This document shows positions 9,273-20,912 of a stretch of DNA of 64,000 nt, in pieces. Within the stretch, counting starts at the first letter, position 1. Each line of letters starts with the position of its first letter. A program made the translations under genes and the position numbers. This DNA is from Ypsolopha sequella (lineage: Eukaryota; Arthropoda; Insecta; Lepidoptera; Ypsolophidae). Under the pieces are notes generated by a model. It worked only from the letters and a program-made list of their open reading frames with translations, searched no databases and was not told the DNA's origin. The stretch covers positions 3,213,501-3,277,500 of the forward strand of contig OW203992.1 of NCBI GenBank assembly GCA_934047225.1. The letters run 5' to 3'.

Positions 9273-10262
9273 ATGCAAAATCGTATAGTCGTCTATATGA
9301 ACAACTATTTTTATTAGAGCTATGCAAAATTGTATAGTCGTTTATATGAACAACTATTTCTATGAGAGCTACGCAAAATTGTATAGTCGTTTATATGAAC
9401 AAATATTTCTATGAGAGCTATGCAAAATTGTATAGTCGTCTGTATGAACAACTACTTCTATGAGAGCTATGCAAAATTGTATAGTCTGTACGAACAACAA
9501 TTTTTATGAGAACTATGCAAAATGGTATAGTCGTCTAGATGAACAAGTATTTCTATGAGAGCTATGCAAAATGGTATAGTCGTCTAGATGAACAACTATT
9601 TCTATGAGAGCTATGCAAAATGGTGTAGTCGTCTAGATGAACAACTATTTCTATGAGAGCTACGCAAAATTGTATAGTCGTTTATATGAACAAATATTTC
9701 TATGAGAGCTATGCAAAATTGTATAGTCGTCTGTATGAACAACTACTTCTATGAGAGCTATGCAAAATTGTATAGTCTGTACGAACAACTATTTTTATGA
9801 GAACTATGTAAAATGGTATAGTCGTCTAGATGAACAAGTATTTCTATGAGAGCTATGCAAAATGGTATAGTCGTCTAGATGAACAACTATTTCTATGAGA
9901 GCTATGCAAAATGGTATAGTCGTCTAGATGAACAACTATTTCTATGAGAGCTATGCAAAATGGTATAGTCGTCTAGATGAACAACTATTTCTATGAGAGC
10001 TATGCAAAATTGTATAGTCGTTTATATGAACAACTATTTCTATGAGAGCTATGCAAAATTGTATAGTCGTTTATATGAACAACTATTTCTATGAGAGCTA
10101 TGCAAAATTGTATAGTCGTTTATATGAACAACTATTTCTATGAGAGCTATGCAAAATTGTATAGTCGTTTATATGAACAACTATTTCTATGAGAGCTATG
10201 CAAAATTGTATAGTCGTTTATATGAACAACTATTTCTATGAGAGCTATGCAAAATTCGTATA
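9273..10262 (+). repeat. 49-bp satellite array, 20 units plus a partial
   Basis: Unit starts fall at 9273, 9322, 9371 and onward; 18 units are 49 bp and two (9469, 9760) are 46 bp with the same 3-bp deletion. The consensus runs ATGCAAAATTGTATAGTCGT, then TTATATGAACAACTATTTCT, then ATGAGAGCT. Units 3-8 (9371-9661) and 9-14 (9662-9952) form a duplicated six-unit, 291-bp higher-order block. Units from 10002 on are nearly uniform. It is non-coding. Confidence 0.95.
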
Positions 10263-10351
10263 GAATATAAATAAAATATACTCGTCCATATTTTAATTAT
10301 ATTGTATTTATTGTATTTTTATTATGAAAATAAAACAACCCATGTAAATAT

Positions 10352-10424
10352 CTCTGTGATCTAGTGGTTTGAACGTCTCGGCCACTTATACGAAGGTCGC
10401 GGGTTCAAATCCTGTAGGGGCACA
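10352..10424 (+). mobile_element. tRNA-derived SINE head
   Basis: TGATCTAGTGG and GGGTTCAAATCC resemble the pol III A and B boxes with tRNA-like spacing. The sequence CTCGGCCACTTATACGAAGG between them resembles a minus-strand stretch near 33550-33600, so the two belong to one SINE group. The downstream body (to about 10600) differs from that copy. Confidence 0.5.
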
Positions 10425-10627
10425 GTTGTGGGTCCATGTTTGTGCCCGAAGTACGGCGATAAAGCTCATCACCCACCAAGCGAGGACGTAATAATCGTCG
10501 GTTAAAAGTGTGTGCACGAGTGTGGACTGTAACTTGACTTGTATTTCATAGTAGGTACATACTTGGAAATACCTCTGATACCCCCAAAGGGATTCATGAC
10601 ATGACGATGTATTTATTTTATATATCG

Positions 10628-10773
10628 TATCGACCAGTTGCAGAAAGGGATTTTAAGTTTAATGAAACTTTAAAATGAATGCTGTCACTTTTTTTGTCAA
10701 GAACAATGTAAGGGATGGCATCAACTTTAAAGGTTCATTAAACTTAAAAACCCTTTCTGCAACTGGCTGATAG
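10628..10773. mobile_element. Short MITE, 44-bp inverted arms
   Basis: The left arm contains CCAGTTGCAGAAAGGGATTT and the right arm is its near-perfect inverse, ending CTGCAACTGGCTGATAG. The arms leave a loop of about 50 bp. No target duplication is certain. Confidence 0.7.
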
Positions 10774-10864
10774 TTAAGAGCAGTTATAAGCAAATAGCTC
10801 GCAACAATTTCTATCTAGGTAATTTTCTGGTAAATACCTGAGTATTGAAGCATTGAGCATTGTT

Positions 10865-11083
10865 AATTATAAATTAAACTAGCAAACGCCCCGCAGCGTT
10901 GCTCGCATAAATCCCTTTTCTCCCGATCTCATGCGAATGTCCTAAAAATCTTTCCTAACAGATTATGTACGTCATACAAGAAAACTAGTCCAAATTTCAT
11001 GTTCTTAGGTCCAGCGGGTTTGGTCTGGGCGTTGTTGGTAGATTGGTTAACCAGTCACTCAGGGTATTCTTTTATATTTTATA
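10865..11083 (+). repeat. Dispersed repeat, first copy
   Basis: The segment shares GCCCCGCAGCGTT, ATTTCATGTTC, GGTCNGGGCGTT-like text and GGTATTCTTTTATAT with 43424-43561 in the same order. It is probably a decayed SINE or LINE 3' part; the class is not known to me. Confidence 0.5.
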
Positions 11084-11099
11084 GGACAAACTAGTTTTG

Positions 11100-11235
11100 C
11101 CTACTCCAATGTAGTTCTGGGTTGTCATAAACAAATAACCACGAAAGCGTGACTCGCAATAACTAACTTCTAACCTAACCTATCGGTTCTCTTATACTTA
11201 ATAAAGAATTTTGATTTGATTTGATTGAGTTGATG
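11100..11235 (+). mobile_element. Retroposon tail with (GATTT)n end
   Basis: AACCTAACCTATCGG (about 11172) is shared with 37740 and 63450. The segment ends AATAAAGAATTTTGATTTGA plus further GATTT repeats, a typical LINE/SINE 3' end. Confidence 0.45.
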
Positions 11236-12755
11236 TAAGATTAAAGGAAGCACTGTGAAAATATAACAGACTCGTCTAAAATAAGAAAAACTTGAAAAAG
11301 CTGTAAAGTTTTAAGCCCCGGTGTGTCCCGAACATAAGGCTTCGTTTCCACGGTCTCATAAAACCTGAAGCTCTGTCTAATATCATAATAACGTGAACCG
11401 AACGTTCAGGGGATCACGAACCGAAGCCGGCAGAAAATTGATTTTTAGTTGACGAAAGCTGTTAATTCACAGCTTATCCTAATTTGTGAACAGAAGGAAA
11501 TTGGGTGATGCTGTCGTTCAAAGTTTGGGTGTAGGGCTTTTTTTGCGGGTTAAATTATGCGATCTTTATGGATGAGGCTTTAAGAGTAGTAATTTTGAAG
11601 ACGTAAATAAAATTATTTATGGAAATATCGAAAGAAACGAGCTCGAAATTTGCTTTATTGATGCCATTTGCAATTTTCACAATTTACAAAATATTGCAAG
11701 GAATTTAGGAATTATACTTTTCTTTATTTATTTATGAACAAAAATCCACAGCAAACAAAAATTATATATTTGCTAATAATAGTGCCAATAACGGATTTCA
11801 CTATGCTAAACAATAAATATATATAATTTCACAGTAGGAACTAACATGACACAATACTAAGAAAAAGACGCAAGACTCGGTGTTTACTTACTAAACCAGA
11901 TATTGGTGTCGATTCAGTGCTACATATCTGAATGCAATTAATTAAAAAAATATTATACTATTGTCCATAAAGGTAAACCTTACATTTTATTTAAAAAAAA
12001 AACATTTTAACCCACTTAATTCTCATAATCGCTAAACGAATAGACCGCAGATTGTGGTTCGGATCCATAGAGTATATAACAAAAATACGACAAACCAAGC
12101 CAGCTACTAGCTATGTTAAAAATCCCAATTATATTTTATCCTGCTTATAATTCAATATACATACCTGTTATGGATGCTGCAGAAGCGTAAAAGTATAAAA
12201 TATAAATTATTACAGGATCTTATTGAAAATTTCAGCGAAAACAGCCTACTAGCATACTGAAAATATCTCGCTTGCAAATTTCGGCCAGCCAACGTTGTTC
12301 CAACGTTGCGATCTGTGTTATCAGTGGAATCCAGCGGCGATAAAACTCAGCGGCACTATAACGTGTGACGGGAGCCGTTAGCGGCTAAACAAACGCCGTT
12401 ATGACGGTAGGCGGAGGTTTTAGTGAGGGCGGAGGGCGGCTGCTTCAACTTAGTGTGCCCTTGTACGGATGGTTATATGGTTTAGGCTCTATCTGACAAG
12501 TATTACACCCACATAAATATTATATAACTATATTAAACATATATTACTTAACAACGTACCTACATACTATATTATTGGCACCCTTCGTAATTAAGTTAGT
12601 ATTCTAATAAAGTTCAGCACATCGCTCTTCTACGGCTCCAGCATGATCAGTGCTCCATTGTAAATCTTTGCAGCAAATACTGAATAGGAGCCTTTTTGCT
12701 GTCATGATATGGACACCTTTTTACCTGTCTTTTTATGTTCATATTCATGTAAAAT
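11236..12755. other. Unassigned intergenic DNA
   Basis: No gene found. The stretch 12018-12070 (CTTAATTCTCATAATCGC, then CAGATTGTGGTTCGGATC) recurs in altered form at 34248-34312 and so belongs to a dispersed repeat. The segment 12280-12450 is locally GC-richer, with no recognised signal. Confidence 0.4.
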
Positions 12756-12759
12756 TTTC

Positions 12760-13200
12760 AGGTGGCAGAGCTGATGCCGGGCTCGACTGTGGGGGTACCA
12801 CCATCTTACTTGGAGACCCCTCGTAGTAATTCGGGGGAGAGTAAGAGGACAGCTCACAGGCAAAAAACCAGGAGGCCCACCATGCCTGGGAGCGATGGAT
12901 GGCGGTATATCCATCCCTAATAGCCGGCCCTTACTGGTGACGGGCACCGGCGTCACTGGTGCGAGGGTTCCGGCACCGCGCTCACCAACACGCCTGCCCA
13001 GCGTGTGTGAGTTTGGGCAATTCTTCCAGGATGACCGCCGGGAGTGGCAAAGTCCTGGAAAGGCTTATGTCCAGCAGTGGACGAATTAGGCTGATGGATG
13101 GATTCATGTAAAACTTGTGAATGTTGAATTGTGTTGATTGTGAATTTTGTGTACATATTGTAATAGTAATAAACGTTCTATCTATCTATCTATCTATCTG
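12760..13200 (+). mobile_element. 3' end of a non-LTR retrotransposon
   Basis: A short frame ending in ...DDRREWQSPGKAYVQQWTN (about 13010-13089) is the recurrent C-terminal wording of an insect LINE protein. It is followed by a 3' UTR, AATAAA (about 13168) and a (CTAT)n tail at 13176-13198. The same 3' end recurs at 35141-35232. Only the last part of the element is present. Confidence 0.6.
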
Positions 13201-13480
13201 TAAACTTTATACAAGTGTAAATTAATTATTAATTAAGACGTTTACTTTTGTGCATTGGTTAAAACTTTCGTATTTTGTATTGTACCCCTATAGGTAGAGT
13301 GGGATACCCTGCCTTTTTAGATCCACGGTAAAGTTGACTGAGTAAGATCTTAATATCAACCTGTTGGCTTAACAAATCTCTGTTTGATTTGGACACATGC
13401 CTACATCTTTTTCTCTAGAAATTTACATTTGTTTTGTATTAAAAATAAAATTATGAATTTGTCAAATGTTATTGATAACT

Positions 13481-13911
13481 TTAAGAGGATAGGTTCCGCT
13501 TGCATACTACCCTGTTACTCCATGCGGAAAGACCCGCAGTGCAAGAGGGACGGATCCTGGAAAAAAGTCAAAATGACAACTATTTTCACTAATTTTATTA
13601 TTTAAAAAAAACAATGGTGCTATGAAATATCTGCCCTGTTAAAAGTTTAGTAATGTTTGTACAGGATTTAATCCATAAATAATATGAACGGGTTTTTGCT
13701 CTAATAATGTTAAACCTCGACATGAAAACTTTTTTCAGAGCAATCTTTGGTATTTTATTTATCAATATTGGAATGGCTTTTGAGGACTTTTGAGGACTCT
13801 GTTATAAGTGTGTATTATATTCCCGGAAGAAATACATTTTTTTCTTTTTTACGTAGCATTGCTAGATTCTTCAAACCAGGAAGTATGGTTTTGCGGAAAA
13901 TATCCTCTTAA
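13481..13911. mobile_element. TTAA-ended MITE, copy 1
   Basis: TTAAGAGGATAGGTTCCGC on the left mirrors GCGGAAAATATCCTCTTAA on the right. The interior starts CCTGTTACTCCATGCGGAAA, then CCCGCAGTGCAAGAGGGACGG, diagnostic of the family seen at 17519, 22860, 23461, 31914, 33001, 49650 and 55926. About 430 bp, non-coding. Confidence 0.75.
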
Positions 13912-15940
13912 AACAGAATCCGCTTGTTCGCTTCCCTGTAGCCCCACGCTCTCTACCCAGCCTCACTAAATAAATCGTTATGTTCGCTCACTCTCGGCCC
14001 GCGATACGGCACGCTCTTCGCTCGGGCGGGGCGTTGAGAGCGTTCGGCAAACACACTAACGCCTCGAATTATTGCTGTTTTTCGGATTGTCGTGAGGCTT
14101 TCTAAGGCGTTGTGGGGGTTTCTTGATTTGTTGGCAGATTTTCTTGAACCGGGTGTACATAAATCTAACAATTTACTCGGGATTTGCTGTGTTTTTATAA
14201 GAAAACGTCTCTACAGCGTTAGAATCGATCATATTTCTCATAACATGAGACATAAACCACTTGAGCACTTCTTATCGCTGTCTATCACCAGACCAGGCCA
14301 GTCTAGCTCGCCACATTCTTCCCAAGAGACTGATATACCACACCGATCTCCTCTCTTTTCCTTTCGCAAGAAATTAACATTGTTATCAACAAACAAAGGC
14401 CACACAACGTCTTCGCAAACAGCCTGAGGCAACAGAATTTCGTCTACACGAGGGTATCGCAGCGATCAGCATGCGATGTTGCCTCCACTCGCCTCACTGA
14501 CCGGTCTTTGAGGAGGCGGACTTGGTATTTTCACCCTGTTATCCGGTCTCGATATCTCCAGTCAAATTAGAACTCTATTTGGAAGTAATAAAGTGTCTAT
14601 TTGTGCGAGATTACGGAGTGGTTAAGACGTTTCGTTTAAGATAATTTAGTATCAATTTGTAAAGGCGTAAGTGACTGGTAATGTAGGGTATCGACGCGTG
14701 GTTTTCGACTCAAATTAGATGATTTAAAGTTCGTTTTTGATTGTTTTTGTGTTGTTTTTACGGTTCGATGCTGTGGAAGGGTTATTGCAGGAGAAGATTG
14801 CATTGTTTTAGGATTGAGATGTAAGTGCAGATTTCTGAATTGTAGTTTATAATAAGCGTTTCACGAGCGCTTCGATCTCAGATCGGTTTTGAACCTTTAT
14901 GCAGTTTATTTGTCTGTAATTTGATGCAGTGCGGAAGATTGTATGTTGCGAGTTTGTGTAACAATATAAGTGTTTTGTTAGTATTGCGATTGTTTGAACA
15001 AATTCATGTGAAAGTTAATGTAAGCTATAACAGGTTATATCTATCTATACTATATACAGGGTTTCAATTTGATCCAAGAAACAAGTACCAATTTCTTAAA
15101 AACTGTCAAATTTTTCAGCTGTTTCGGCCGATGTGCATTTGACCTTTAAACGGGGGAGCGGAACAGCAGTGCGAGTGGATGGACGATGCGCCTATGGACA
15201 CGTCTCCTGCAGTGAATTACAGTATATTTTTATAGTAACTGATTCATTAATTATAGCAAAGCACAAAACCTTTTGAATTTTTGAAAAATTCCTATTATTA
15301 CCGCGTAGTTAGCGATAGCGATATTTATCACTTTTAGTATGAAATCGTGTCAGATGACGTTACGAAACGTGCCGTTAAGCTCACTTAAATGCCAACAACT
15401 TCGCCACTTTCTCAGATATCTAAAAAAAATATATTACTGTTTTTAGCCTTTTAATCGCAATTGATTTTCACTTCATGTAGGAGATGGGCTCAATGGCCAT
15501 ACTTCGATAAAGTTTTAGGACAAAACGAAACAAGCGTATCTTCATGTCCAATTATTTGTTTTAATTTCTACGCTATTTACTCACTCAACACAAAATATCT
15601 CAAACTATACAATTATACATATACCTCGCCTCAAACTTGAAATTCTGCAGGTTCCTTATACCATACAAGCACCCACTAAATATAATTTTGTGTTTAAATT
15701 TGTTACACCTTCAGCGTAGGCGGAACCGTGGGCAAAAGGCAGAAATACAGCTATAAATAAGTAAAACTTTGTCCTACTATAAAAATTTTTTTTGCCGTCT
15801 CAAATCCTTTCAAAAGACAACAAAATCCGATAGATAAAGGAATATTATTATAGAAAGAGATACATATTTGAGTAAAGAGAGATAGAGAGCGGGTGTCGGT
15901 CGGAGATAAGACGGGGAGTCCCAGAGCGAGGTGCTGTGTG
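13912..15940. other. Unassigned DNA with a GC-rich patch
   Basis: The segment 13925-14060 is GC-rich (CGGCCCGCGATACGGCACGC), possibly promoter-like, but has no exon I can support. ATATACAGGG at about 15053 may be half of a TATA/CAGGGTG-type MITE. No gene is recognised. Confidence 0.4.
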
Positions 15941-15947
15941 CAGTGTG

Positions 15948-16003
15948 TTATCTGTTATCACAACTTTGCAGCCGCCCGCCCTATCGTCCGCCCGCCCTAT
16001 CGT
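15948..16003 (+). promoter_or_regulatory. GATA plus GC-box module 1
   Basis: TTATCTGTTATCA (two GATA sites) is followed by a perfect 16-bp tandem CCGCCCGCCCTATCGT at 15972-15987 and 15988-16003. The same grammar recurs at 16464 and, inverted, at 22364. The regulatory role is inferred. Confidence 0.4.
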
Positions 16004-16189
16004 TCGCCCTGTCATACAAATGTGGAGAAGATGATTTAAAATTGTAGATATTTGTGTACAAAGTTAATGTTTTGAAAGATTACATAAATAAGCGAATAAA
16101 ATATCAAAATCGCTGTGAATGATATCTATTTTACTTAAGATTTAAACGCTTGTATAAGGCAAATGATGAAGGTGAAAAAAGGGAAACAC

Positions 16190-16240
16190 GTGTTAGTATC
16201 GTAGCAGATAGAGATTTGTCTTATCTACCGAAGAAGTGAT
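16190..16240 (+). mobile_element. RTE-like LINE tail fragment
   Basis: ATCGTAGCAGATAGAGATTTG resembles the end of the RTE-type 3' region found complete at 21655-21830. Only about 50 bp remain. Confidence 0.35.
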
Positions 16241-16463
16241 GTCTCTCTTTGGGAGACATTTATATGTAGGTTTACTTTAAAATTGAAATTCTAATATAAA
16301 ATCTTTGGGCCAGGTTATACAACCTATAAGACATTTACAGAAAAATATATAGAAACAATTTTTTTATTATTATAAGGCAATAAAAATTGATAACATAATA
16401 AGTTACTTCCTAACAATATTCCAGTATTATTTTATCTGAGACAGGACACTAGTGCAATGTGTC

Positions 16464-16515
16464 GTGGGAGCGCTGGGCGGGCGGTATGTTATCAGCACGC
16501 CACAGCCGCCCTATC
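16464..16515 (+). promoter_or_regulatory. GATA plus GC-box module 2
   Basis: The order is GTGGG, GGGCGGGCGG, GTTATCAGC, CCGCCCTATC. It aligns with the reverse complement of 22364-22410, so the two are related by descent or by shared function. Confidence 0.4.
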
Positions 16516-17518
16516 TCACTATCGCACCCACACATACACATATTCGTGACACAACTTTTATTTAACGCGTTAACTGGAAAAGGCAACGTGCTTTTCTTGA
16601 TTTTTCATCAATAATCTTGTTCAAATATCAGGCAATGTTTTATCATTAAACAAGTGAAAAGACTTTAAAACTTTTAATGTTTATATAAAGTCGAAAGTTT
16701 AGTTTAATGCTGAGTTTAATTTTTTGACTAGCTGACAACCCCAAAAATAATGTCACTGCACCTAGCTAACTTCTTACAAGAAAATTTTCCCTGTAGCATT
16801 TCTACAAATACGAGTATGTTGTATGACTCCCCCTTCACACCGTGGACACCAACTCGCGAAATGCCGTACTTTTGTAAACATGCAATGGACATGCTTTCCA
16901 TTACCACGCCTGATGGGTAGAGTCGAAACCCAAGATGAAGTGCGCTCGCCTAGACACTGGGAGAGTAACAGCAGCCGAGACGTTAGTCAGTCTTTCTAGG
17001 GACTTCCGCAAAAATCAACGTAAGTCGGTAACTTGTCTTACAACAGAAAAATTGGCACATAACATGTTTGCTTTTAGGGACATAGCGTCTGTAGAAATTC
17101 ATTTGACCCCTTTATCATGTGTGTATGTGTTAGCATACGAAGTTTTTTTTTATTTATCGCGGTTTTCCAGTTAATCTGCCAATAGAGATTTTAAGTGTAT
17201 ATATATGTTTAAACAAAAATACAAGTAATTGGTAGAAAAAATACTCCATCAAACAATACAAAAGCAATATTCATTCCATCAGCATTACGTACGACAATAT
17301 CATTTTTCTGTAAGACTGCACTTGATTCCGTGGTGGCGTTTTATTTTATTTTATTTTATCACATTGAATCATACAGTGGAGGTAGTGCTGCAGCGGGGCG
17401 GGCGGCGGGGCGGGCGGCGGTCGCTTCCAGTTCAATCACACCAGTTTCGTGAAAATTATATTTTAAACTTTATGGTGGTTTTTGTATATTTCTGAAGAAT
17501 GATTCTAGGGTCGCCAGT
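16516..17518. other. Unassigned DNA with low-complexity tracts
   Basis: No gene supported. (TTTTA)n lies at about 17339-17358, and a perfect 12-bp tandem CGGGGCGGGCGG at 17394-17405 and 17406-17417. Confidence 0.45.
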
Positions 17519-17946
17519 TTAAGAGGCTATTCGAATTTTATTTTTGTCACTCTCACTCCAAGCGAAAAATCGCGCAGTGCGTGAGGGGCAGATTCAGGGC
17601 AAAAGGAAAAAAATTTGGTTTTATATTTTTATTAAAAAAACTAATATAGCTAGCAAAATTTCAAATATCAAATCCCTAGATATTGTTGAAACACACCTAA
17701 TAAAATATGTTTGAGTTCTGTATATTGTTCTTATTCGTCAAACGAGGAGAAAAAGTGTGTTTGAAGACCTCATTTCAACAATTATTTCTATCGAGGAAAA
17801 TTTATCCAAACATGTTTTCCAATTTCAAAACCCTAGATTATATAGTCAAAATGCATATACCAGAAATTTATTAAACTTTTCCATGTATTTCATGAAATAC
17901 ACAGAAAAGAAACACCCGTATTTTTTTCGCATATCGCATATGTTAA
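17519..17946 (+). mobile_element. TTAA-ended MITE, copy 2
   Basis: The left end is TTAAGAGGCTATTCG; the right end, TTTCGCATATCGC, is followed by a decayed TTAA. It matches 33001-33419 and 49650-50079 over most of its length and is inverted at 22860-23282. Short frames across it appear in all copies because they share DNA sequence, not because they are genes. Confidence 0.8.
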
Positions 17947-18594
17947 ACATCTCTACTTCATAGTAATATGTCTCTTTACTAAAACTCCGTAATCAATATG
18001 TTGGAAGAAAAAAAAAGAAGAAAATTGGCATGGTCTTGCAAGTTACATAAAAAATAAATTTTACTTTTAGCAGCTGTTACAGCAGAAGAAAAGATTATTA
18101 TTTTCTTTTTTTTCTTGGTATATACATGATTTGATTTTCATTATGTCTAAATTGAAATTAATTGCCGGTCCTACCACCCTCCGCGATGCGACCCGCAGTG
18201 CCAAACGGGAAACCGTTGCGTAATCCTGTTTGCCTCTGAAGAAACTGTATGATTACAGTGAAACTAGTTAATCAGGCAAATTCTGACTGATATATCGTGA
18301 GAAGCCGTTTAATTATGCCTAAATTTGCTACTAAACAAGCACTTTCGTATCAATATTCTGCTACGACGTAGCAAGTGCTACGACTCTATAGTTTTCCCCT
18401 TTTCAGACCCGATACGAGGTCTTAAAAATGTTTATACTTGTGAGCACTTGTTGAAACTTGAAACACATCTTCAATTAAAAACACTTGTACATTATACTTT
18501 CACTTTATTTATGATAACTCCCAATCGGTTTCGGATTTTACTCCATTTTCAAGGGAAGATGTTAATTAAAATATTACACTGATTCCAGGCACTA
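17947..18594. other. Unassigned DNA
   Basis: No gene, RNA or clear repeat recognised, apart from the short inverted word GCTACGACGTAGC near 18359. Confidence 0.4.
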
Positions 18595-18602
18595 GCTCTG
18601 AG

Positions 18603-19022
18603 TAGGGCTGCTATCATCTAAATTGCCGACAGAGGACAAAAACTTCAAAAACCCCGGACATTAAGGTAAAATTGCGGGTTTTCCCCGGACACGCCTAAAA
18701 CAAATATTCTAAAAAAAAAAGAGTTTTTATTTAACATTTTATTCATCAAATATTTTTCATTCAACATTAACAATTATTCATTAAACAATAAATATGTTAT
18801 ATTGCCGCGCTGGAGTTGGCTTCGATGCGGTTTACGAACGAATGAATTATTTGCTTAGATTTGTTTTTATTTATTGATTATCCTTCAGTTAATTGTGGTT
18901 ACGCCTGACACATATAGTGTCCGGGTTTTACCCGGATCTTTTTCCAAATCCTCCCCGGACAGCCTCCGGACGCCCTCCAAACTAGGACAAATCCGGGGAA
19001 ACCCGGACGGATGGCAGCCCTA
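18603..19022. mobile_element. hAT-type MITE with 8-bp target duplication
   Basis: The ends TAGGGCTGCTATC and GATGGCAGCCCTA are inverted repeats of hAT style. GCTCTGAG flanks both sides (18595-18602 and 19023-19030), matching the 8-bp duplication of hAT transposons. Sub-terminal CCCCGGAC/GTCCGGG words repeat in both orientations. There is no transposase, so the element is non-autonomous. Confidence 0.88.
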
Positions 19023-19030
19023 GCTCTGAG

Positions 19031-19545
19031 CAACGTAAACAATGATAATGTTAACAGAAAATAGAATTAAGTAGGTAAGTCGAAAACATATGTTCATTTA
19101 AAATGTCTTTATTGTATTTATTATATTGATATAATTTTTTTCGGTGTCTGCTTCAGACATCTTTAAAAATCATCAATAATACTATATAGTAAAGTTGCGT
19201 GCAGATTGTGCATGCGTCAAGTGCGGGCAGACCTTAGAGTTTTCAAGAGGCGGACGCGCACCACTTTACGGGATAAAAAGTTAGCTTTGTTCCCCATTGA
19301 AGTAAACGAAGATTGCTCTTTGGAGAACCAAAATTATAAAATACAATACAATATTCTTTATTGCACACCAAAAACAAAGTAAATAGACAATTTCAAAAAG
19401 TAAAAGTAGGGTGCAATTGGCGGTGTTATCACTAAAAACCGATCTCTTCCAGACAACCTTTGGATGGGGGAACTCTTAAAATAAACAAAAAATGTGTAGA
19501 GGCGGTTAACAGAATGAATATATACAATTATACATACATATGTAT
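19031..19545 (-). mobile_element. Minus-strand retroposon 3' end in unassigned DNA
   Basis: From about 19335, ACAATATTCTTTATTGCACA reads on the minus strand as a retroposon end (TGCAATAAAGAATATTGT), with a body to about 19475. I recall this as a common lepidopteran LINE/SINE end. The part before 19335 is unassigned. Confidence 0.4.
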
Positions 19546-20223
19546 ATTAAATGAGACTTGAGGATAATTCATGATTTATATAAAAATGGCTCACCTCAAT
19601 ACGTGTTATGATCGGGAAAGCTGACCAGTTTCAGCAGATTTAGACTGCCTTCATCTGGGCGAGTAAAGACGTTTACGCGACGACGTTACGCCTCACACTG
19701 CGGGGCTCGGTATGACATCGATGCAGATGGTATTGGTGGTCGGACCGGTAGGGCGTCCGCACAATTAGTTACTTCCGGGCTTGCGTTTTTAATTACCGGA
19801 GTGACACCAAACAACGATAAACACGCGGAACTTATAGTATCTATACGTTACTTTCACTAAAGTCTGTGAGTGATCCGGTAACTGTTTTTAGCACAGGTTT
19901 CCACACCGCGGGCAAAGCCCAACCACTGTCTTTATTGAAATTCGGACGTCGGCTTATTTCTATGGATTCGCGAATTTTACGTGGCACAAATAACTTTTCA
20001 CGAACTAACAAACGGACGTTGTGCGGACGCCCTACTGGTCCAACCACCAATACCATCTGCATCGATGTCATCCCGAGCCCTGCGAGCCGCAGCCCGCAGT
20101 GTGAGGCGTAACGTCGTCGCGTAACGTCTTTACTTGCCCAGATGAAGGCAGTCTAAATCTGCTGAAACTGGTCGGCTTTCCCGATCATAACACGTATTGA
20201 GGTCAGCCGTTTTTATATAAATC
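19546..20223. mobile_element. Long-arm palindromic element, copy 1
   Basis: Inverted arms of about 190-210 bp (19574-19762 and 20012-20223) surround about 250 bp of unique sequence. The arms share GGCTCACCTCAATACGTG, GATCGGGAAAGC, CATCTGGGCGAGTAAAGACG and CATCGATGCAGATGGTATTG. A non-palindromic lead-in, ATTAAATGAGACTTGAGG, precedes the left arm, as in the copy at 35662. The left arm lacks about 12 bp present in the right. No protein is encoded. Confidence 0.8.
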
Positions 20224-20370
20224 ACATATTTAAACATGATTTTACTTAATGTCTTGAATAAGAAAATCGAGTAAGGAATTTCAGTCCAGGTTCTAGATGT
20301 ACCCACAAGGGATGCACATTGGAAGCCCCCTGGTCCGTTATCGCGGGCCAGCAGCCACGTTATCGGCGTG

Positions 20371-20377
20371 TATAAAA
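20371..20377 (+). promoter_or_regulatory. TATA box candidate in a GATA/GC-rich context
   Basis: TATAAAA sits in GTTATCGGCGTGTATAAAAC, with CTATCGCCGG downstream and a second CGTTATCG upstream. The setting resembles a TATA-type core promoter, but no transcript or exon can be shown. Confidence 0.3.
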
Positions 20378-20912
20378 CGCGGCGCTATCGCCGGCGAACG
20401 CTCTCTTTGTCTCTGTGTGCACGCGCCCTATCGCTGCTAAGGTTGGAGTTTGCTTTCTCGTATGCCCAAGCTCATGTTTGTTATGATAAGTTTGAACTTT
20501 TAATTTTTGGGCCATTTGATAAATCTAGTACAAGTACTTTTCTAATAAAGTACGTTCAAACGTAAAGATTCAAGGTTATGGTGGAATGAAACCTTAAACT
20601 AAAACTGGGCCGATATAGCTAAAAAATAAAGTACTTTAAGGTCGGGGGCTCTCAATCTCAAGCCCCGGGTTTGAATCCTGCAGTTCAAACATGCATCAAC
20701 AAGATTTTCGGAATTTGTGTGCATACTTCTTGTTAGAAACATAATAATACTTTTTGTATTTTTACAAGTTTAAACTTGGAACGTAAACTTACGATGAGTT
20801 CGTTCTTTTGTTTTTATAATCTAGGGTTATGTTTTACGCTACAGAATAGAATGGCAGCATAAATTTGTTTTATTGCAAAATATTATATAAGAGTGAGTGC
20901 AAAGTACTTTTT

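Noticed and set aside
9273..10262. CRISPR-like periodic array
   Set aside because: A 49-bp satellite with no spacer sequence between units.
12702..13156. Overlapping minus-strand frames
   Set aside because: They lie opposite a LINE 3' end on the plus strand; no independent support.
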